Source of the DNA: an uncultured Collinsella sp.
GTDB lineage: Bacteria > Actinomycetota > Coriobacteriia > Coriobacteriales > Coriobacteriaceae
DNA: 9,783 bases
Direction: 5' to 3'
Assembly: GCA_902494855.1 (NCBI GenBank)
Contig: CABUVC010000049.1
Location: 1-9,783 of the forward strand
The translations under genes and the position numbers were made by a program. The notes under the pieces are model-generated. The model made no database searches. It was not told the DNA's origin and was given only the letters and a program-made list of their open reading frames with translations. Below are positions 7,185 to 9,783 of the stretch, piece after piece; position 1 is the stretch's first letter; each line of letters starts with the position of its first letter.

Positions 7185-7205
7185 CTGTTACTAAATTGGT
7201 AACAG
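7185..7205. repeat. Small perfect hairpin inside the element
   Basis: CTGTTAC (7185-7191) and GTAACAG (7199-7205) pair perfectly around TAAATTG. The 3' arm overlaps the right terminal repeat. The core AATTGGTAAC recurs in the tRNA-Glu terminator at 7311-7320. Confidence 0.5.
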
Positions 7206-7257
7206 TACTCATATTTGCTATTTTTTGTCCACGGGCCCTTGGATGACAGTGTGATTT

Positions 7258-7294
7258 TATGCCTTCGGGGTTCGAATCCCGGCATATCGGCAGC
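7258..7294 (+). pseudogene. tRNA 3'-end-like fragment (T-arm)
   Basis: GGGGTTCGAATCCC (7267-7280) is a T-arm signature on the plus strand, followed by CATATCGGCAGCA, which resembles an acceptor strand such as that of a GCCGATA-type tRNA. There is no D-arm or anticodon arm upstream, where the 235-bp element ends instead. The T-stem has a mismatch. It could be a tRNA remnant or attachment-site scar; TATGCC/GGCATA at 7258-7263 and 7281-7286 also make it a hairpin. Confidence 0.3.
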
Positions 7295-7325
7295 AAAAAG
7301 CCCGTCACCGAATTGGTAACGGGCT
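7295..7325 (-). terminator. Intrinsic terminator downstream of tRNA-Glu
   Basis: On the minus strand AGCCCGTTACC and GGTGACGGGCT form an 11-position stem with one mismatch around AATTC, followed by TTTTT. It begins 12 bases after the tRNA CCA end, so it ends the tRNA transcript. Confidence 0.85.
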
Positions 7326-7337
7326 TCTCAGATTCTG

Positions 7338-7414
7338 TGGTGCCCCCAGCGGGATTCGAACCCGCGATATCCACCTTGAAAGGGTGGCGTCCTTGGCCGC
7401 TAGACGATGGGGAC
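7338..7414 (-). tRNA. tRNA-Glu (anticodon UUC)
   Basis: The minus strand folds as a full tRNA: acceptor GTCCCCA/TGGGGGC with one G-U pair, discriminator A and encoded CCA (7338-7340); anticodon stem CCACC/GGTGG with loop CTTTCAA giving UUC; T-arm GCGGG-TTCGAAT-CCCGC. The D-arm TCGTCTAGCGGCC-AAGGA is typical of tRNA-Glu. Length is 77 nt with CCA. It has its own promoter and terminator and is transcribed away from glnN. Confidence 0.98.
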
Positions 7415-7424
7415 AGCGGGAAAG

Positions 7425-7433
7425 AGTATAGCA
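7425..7433 (-). promoter_or_regulatory. Extended -10 promoter of tRNA-Glu
   Basis: Minus-strand TGCTATACT is an extended -10 element ten bases before the tRNA 5' end, placing transcription start a few bases upstream of the mature tRNA. No good -35 is present at 17 bases; the extended TG may compensate. Confidence 0.6.
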
Positions 7434-7472
7434 GACTTTTTTGCCGGCGCGTATATCGTTGGCAAACTGGAA

Positions 7473-7509
7473 AACCACCACAAAGGTACCTGTCCCCTTT
7501 GTGGTGGTT
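7473..7509 (-). terminator. 14-bp palindromic hairpin, likely terminator of murT-gatD
   Basis: AACCACCACAAAGG (7473-7486) and CCTTTGTGGTGGTT (7496-7509) pair perfectly around a nine-base loop, TACCTGTCC. On the minus strand the stem ends in TTTT, six bases after the murT-gatD stop region, so it can serve as its terminator. The near-perfect long stem and its style are like dispersed intergenic palindromes; copy number cannot be judged here. Confidence 0.7.
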
Positions 7510-7515
7510 GGGGCG

Positions 7516-9693
7516 TTAGGGGAGGAGCTTCATGGCGGCGTCGTGGGCGGCGTGCTCGTAGGTGTCGTCGAGGGGTTTGAGCGGCAGCAGAGCGTTGGCC
7601 TGTGCGTCGCCGCGGCGCTCGAGGGCGTGGGCGATCAGCCAGTCGGCGAGCTCGGGGTTCTTGGGCAGTGCCGGTCCATGCAGGTACGTGCCGATGACGC
7701 CCTTGTAGATGAGGCCCTCAAAGCCATCGTCGCCGTTGTTGCCGGTACCCGTGACGACGGACGTTCCGAGCGGCGTGGCCTCTGCATCGAGCAGGGTACG
7801 GCCGCCGTGGTTCTCGAATCCCACAAAGGGCTCGGGTGCCAGGTCGGTCTTGACGGCGACGTTGCCGATCAGGCGGTCGGAGCCGCGCACGGTCTCGGCG
7901 GCAATGACGCCCAGGCCATCGATGCGATTCTCGCCCATATAGTACGAACGGCCGAGCAGCTGATAGCTGCCGCAGATTGCGAGCAGCGAGCCGCCGTCCT
8001 CAACATAGGCCGCGACCTTGTCTTTTTGAGCGAGCAATTCATGTGCCACAGCCAACTGGTCGCGGTCGGAGCCACCGCCCATCATGACGATATCGGCGTC
8101 GGTGAGATCGAGCGTCTCGCCCATGCGGACCTCCTCCACGCGCACGGGAATGCCACGCCAGGCGCAGCGGCGCTCGAGGGCGATGACGTTGCCGCCGTCG
8201 CCATAGAGGTTGAGGGCATCGGGATACAGGTAGACGATGCGCAGCGGGCGCGAGAGCACGACCGGCGCAATATCGGTGGGGACAGCGCTACCATCGGCGC
8301 GCGTTACGGCGTGGGAGGCAACCGAGCTCGCATCGGTGCCCTTAAGCCCGTCGAGCTCCTTGACCAGCGGCGGGAAGGCCGTGTAGTTGGCGACGGCATA
8401 GAAAGTGTCACCAGCCTCCTCGTCTGCCACGGCGCCGATCGCCTGCTCGATATTCGAGATGATGGCGGCGTTGATGCCGGCGTACTTCAGGCGTACCTGC
8501 ATATCGTGCGCGCGCGTGCCACCGGCAAAGGCGACAAGCCCTGGGGTATCGGCGATGCGCTCGAAATCGACGTCGTAGATCCACGAGACATCGTGACCGT
8601 CGGCGTCGTTGTCGTTCAGGAAGAAGGCGCAGAGCCTGCCGCCTGCCGTTTTAATGGACTGAATCTGGCGATCGAAGCCCACGGGATTTTTGGCCAGGTT
8701 TGCCTCGACGGTACGGCCGGCGATCTCCCAGCGGCCCATGCGTCCGCCGGCAGGGACGTAGGCATCGAGCGTTGGCTGCAGATGTGCCACGTCCACGCCC
8801 AGCTCGCGCGCCGCAAAGAAGGCAGCGGCAACGTTGTAGACCATGTACAGGCCGTTGTAGCGCGTGACGATGTGCGTTGCAGGTGCGTCGGTATCGGGTC
8901 CAAAGTTCAGGTCAAAGCCGTAGCCACTGCAGGTGAGCTCAACGCCTGTCACGCGACGGACCAGCGCGGGACGACCCCAACCGCACGAAGGACAATGATA
9001 GGCGCCGAGCTGGCCGTACTGCACATAGTCGTACTCCAGCGGCGCGTTGCACTGTGAGCAAAAACGCGAGTCGCTAATGCGATCGGACTCGGTGCCCGTG
9101 GCACCGTCGATGCCAAAGGCGATGCTCGTGTTGGGGACGCGTGCGGCGATCGAGGCGCACAGCGGATCGTCGGCGTTGTAGATGAGCGTCGTTGCCGGCG
9201 AAAGCTCCAGCGCGTGGGCGATGACGTCCTGGGTGTGGTCGATCTCGCCGTAGCGGTCCAGCTGGTCGCGGAACAGGTTGAGCAGCACAAAGTAGGTCGG
9301 CTTGAGCTTGGGCAGGACGCGCACCGTGTAGAGCTCGTCGCACTCAAAGATGCCTACGCGCTTGCTGCTGGCTGTTCGCTTAAGGTTGCCGCGCGCCTCG
9401 AGCAACGCGCCCACCACGCCCGGCTCCATGTTGTTGCCGGCGCGGTTGCATACCACGGTGGCGCCGCCGGCGGCAACGGCATCGGCGATGAGGTTGGAGG
9501 TGGTGGTCTTGCCGTTGGTGCCGGTGATCACCACGCTACGGTCAACAAGACTCGCGAGGTCGCTTAGCAGCTCGGGGTTGATCTTCATGGCGATGCGGCC
9601 GGGGAGTACGCCGCCCTGGCGTTTGAGGACAGAGCGCAGCCCCCAGCGGGCGATATCGCTCGAGGTGCAGGCGAGAGATGAGCGGAAGTTCAT
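7516..9693 (-). CDS. MurT-GatD fusion: lipid II isoglutaminyl synthase
   Basis: Amidates the D-glutamate of lipid II to D-isoglutamine, using glutamine as nitrogen donor. Normally two proteins (MurT about 440 residues, GatD about 240); here one 725-residue chain. MurT part: P-loop ITGTNGKTTT (56-65), NLFRDQLDRYGEID (139-152), a Zn ribbon with Cys212, 215, 234 and 237, YNVAAAFFAAREL (286-298), and the C-terminal domain with RMGRWE (318-323), NDNDADGHDVSWIYDVDFE (360-378). A hydrophilic linker spans about 452-480. GatD part: LRIVYLYPDALNLYGDGGN (484-502), nucleophile Cys574 in LAICGSYQLLG (571-581), ENHGGRT (627-633), and YLHGP (670-674) with a candidate catalytic His. The ATG at 9693 has AGGA eight bases upstream. 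It follows the right-edge gene with a 45-base gap and is probably cotranscribed with it. Confidence 0.95.
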   Translation of the reverse strand: MNFRSSLACTSSDIARWGLRSVLKRQGGVLPGRIAMKINPELLSDLASLVDRSVVITGTNGKTTTSNLIADAVAAGGATVVCNRAGNNMEPGVVGALLEARGNLKRTASSKRVGIFECDELYTVRVLPKLKPTYFVLLNLFRDQLDRYGEIDHTQDVIAHALELSPATTLIYNADDPLCASIAARVPNTSIAFGIDGATGTESDRISDSRFCSQCNAPLEYDYVQYGQLGAYHCPSCGWGRPALVRRVTGVELTCSGYGFDLNFGPDTDAPATHIVTRYNGLYMVYNVAAAFFAARELGVDVAHLQPTLDAYVPAGGRMGRWEIAGRTVEANLAKNPVGFDRQIQSIKTAGGRLCAFFLNDNDADGHDVSWIYDVDFERIADTPGLVAFAGGTRAHDMQVRLKYAGINAAIISNIEQAIGAVADEEAGDTFYAVANYTAFPPLVKELDGLKGTDASSVASHAVTRADGSAVPTDIAPVVLSRPLRIVYLYPDALNLYGDGGNVIALERRCAWRGIPVRVEEVRMGETLDLTDADIVMMGGGSDRDQLAVAHELLAQKDKVAAYVEDGGSLLAICGSYQLLGRSYYMGENRIDGLGVIAAETVRGSDRLIGNVAVKTDLAPEPFVGFENHGGRTLLDAEATPLGTSVVTGTGNNGDDGFEGLIYKGVIGTYLHGPALPKNPELADWLIAHALERRGDAQANALLPLKPLDDTYEHAAHDAAMKLLP

Positions 9694-9738
9694 GAAGTCG
9701 TTCCTAACGTAAATGACATGGTCGTGGCGATTGTGCCG

Positions 9739-9783
9739 TTAAAAGCCGTAACGGCGCGCAAATTCCTGGGCAAGCTGCGATAC
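9739..9783 (-). CDS. C-terminal end of an unidentified leftward gene (cut by window edge)
   Basis: The last 14 codons and TAA stop (9739-9741) of an open minus-strand frame reading VSQLAQEFARRYGF. The amphipathic ending and G/C-rich codons look coding, and it lies 45 bases upstream of murT-gatD in the same direction. Too little remains to name a family. Confidence 0.5.
   Translation of the reverse strand, partial: VSQLAQEFARRYGF

Larger units (their letters stand above)
7006..7240. repeat. 235-bp element with long terminal inverted repeats (MITE-like)
   Basis: The ends are inverted copies of each other: 36 of 44 positions match (7006-7049 against 7240-7197), including a perfect 16-base core, CAAATATGAGTACTGT at 7029-7044 and its reverse complement at 7202-7217, and a run AAGGG..CGTGG.CAAAAAA outside it. 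The interior holds a further AGTACT palindrome (7104-7109) and a smaller hairpin (7185-7205). It encodes no transposase. It is A/T-rich against the genome and lies between the glnN terminator and a tRNA, a usual place for non-autonomous elements. No clear target duplication is seen. Multi-copy status is inferred, not seen: only one element is in the window. Confidence 0.65.

Noticed and set aside
6880..7374. 164-residue minus-strand frame over tRNA-Glu and the element
   Set aside because: It passes through tRNA, terminator and repeat sequence and has no coding signature.
7006..7509. CRISPR array
   Set aside because: The repeats are inverted, not direct, with no regular spacers and no cas genes.
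8200..8350. Frameshift or artefact joining MurT and GatD
   Set aside because: The frame is continuous with a plausible linker and both parts keep their motifs; nothing suggests an error.
7441..9057. 538-residue open frame antisense to murT-gatD
   Set aside because: Same shadow effect; the minus strand carries clear MurT and GatD motifs throughout.

Overview
The window looks like a high-GC gut member of the Coriobacteriia, most likely Collinsella or a close relative. This is inferred from the strongly G/C-ended codons of the core genes, from a MurT-GatD fusion beside a type III glutamine synthetase, and from a methionine synthase whose reactivation domain is a separate gene next to metF. No database search was possible, so the genus is a judgement.

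Layout. Bases 1-4375 form one leftward methionine block: metF, then a methionine synthase reactivation protein (joined to metF by a TAATG overlap), then a two-gene restriction-modification cassette, then the 5' end of metH, which runs off the left edge. The cassette is a C5-cytosine DNA methyltransferase followed by a DUF4928-type putative endonuclease. It is visibly poorer in G+C than its neighbours and separates the reactivation gene from the synthase it serves. Its last gene overlaps the metH start by 11 bases. Bases 4376-4801 are a divergent control region with two inverted repeats. Bases 4802-6889 encode glutamine synthetase III (rightward), ended by a strong intrinsic terminator at 6919-6957.

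Bases 6958-7515 hold no long gene but are structured: a 235-bp element with about 44-bp terminal inverted repeats (7006-7240), a tRNA T-arm-like fragment, a terminator, a leftward tRNA-Glu(UUC) with its promoter, and a 14-bp palindromic hairpin. Bases 7516-9693 encode a leftward 725-residue MurT-GatD fusion (peptidoglycan lipid II amidation), preceded by the last codons of another leftward gene at the right edge.

How the genes work together. MetF makes 5-methyl-tetrahydrofolate, MetH uses it to methylate homocysteine, and the reactivation protein rescues oxidised cobalamin on MetH. Glutamine synthetase supplies glutamine, which is the amide donor for MurT-GatD. The restriction-modification pair is an accessory defence cassette placed inside the methionine operon.
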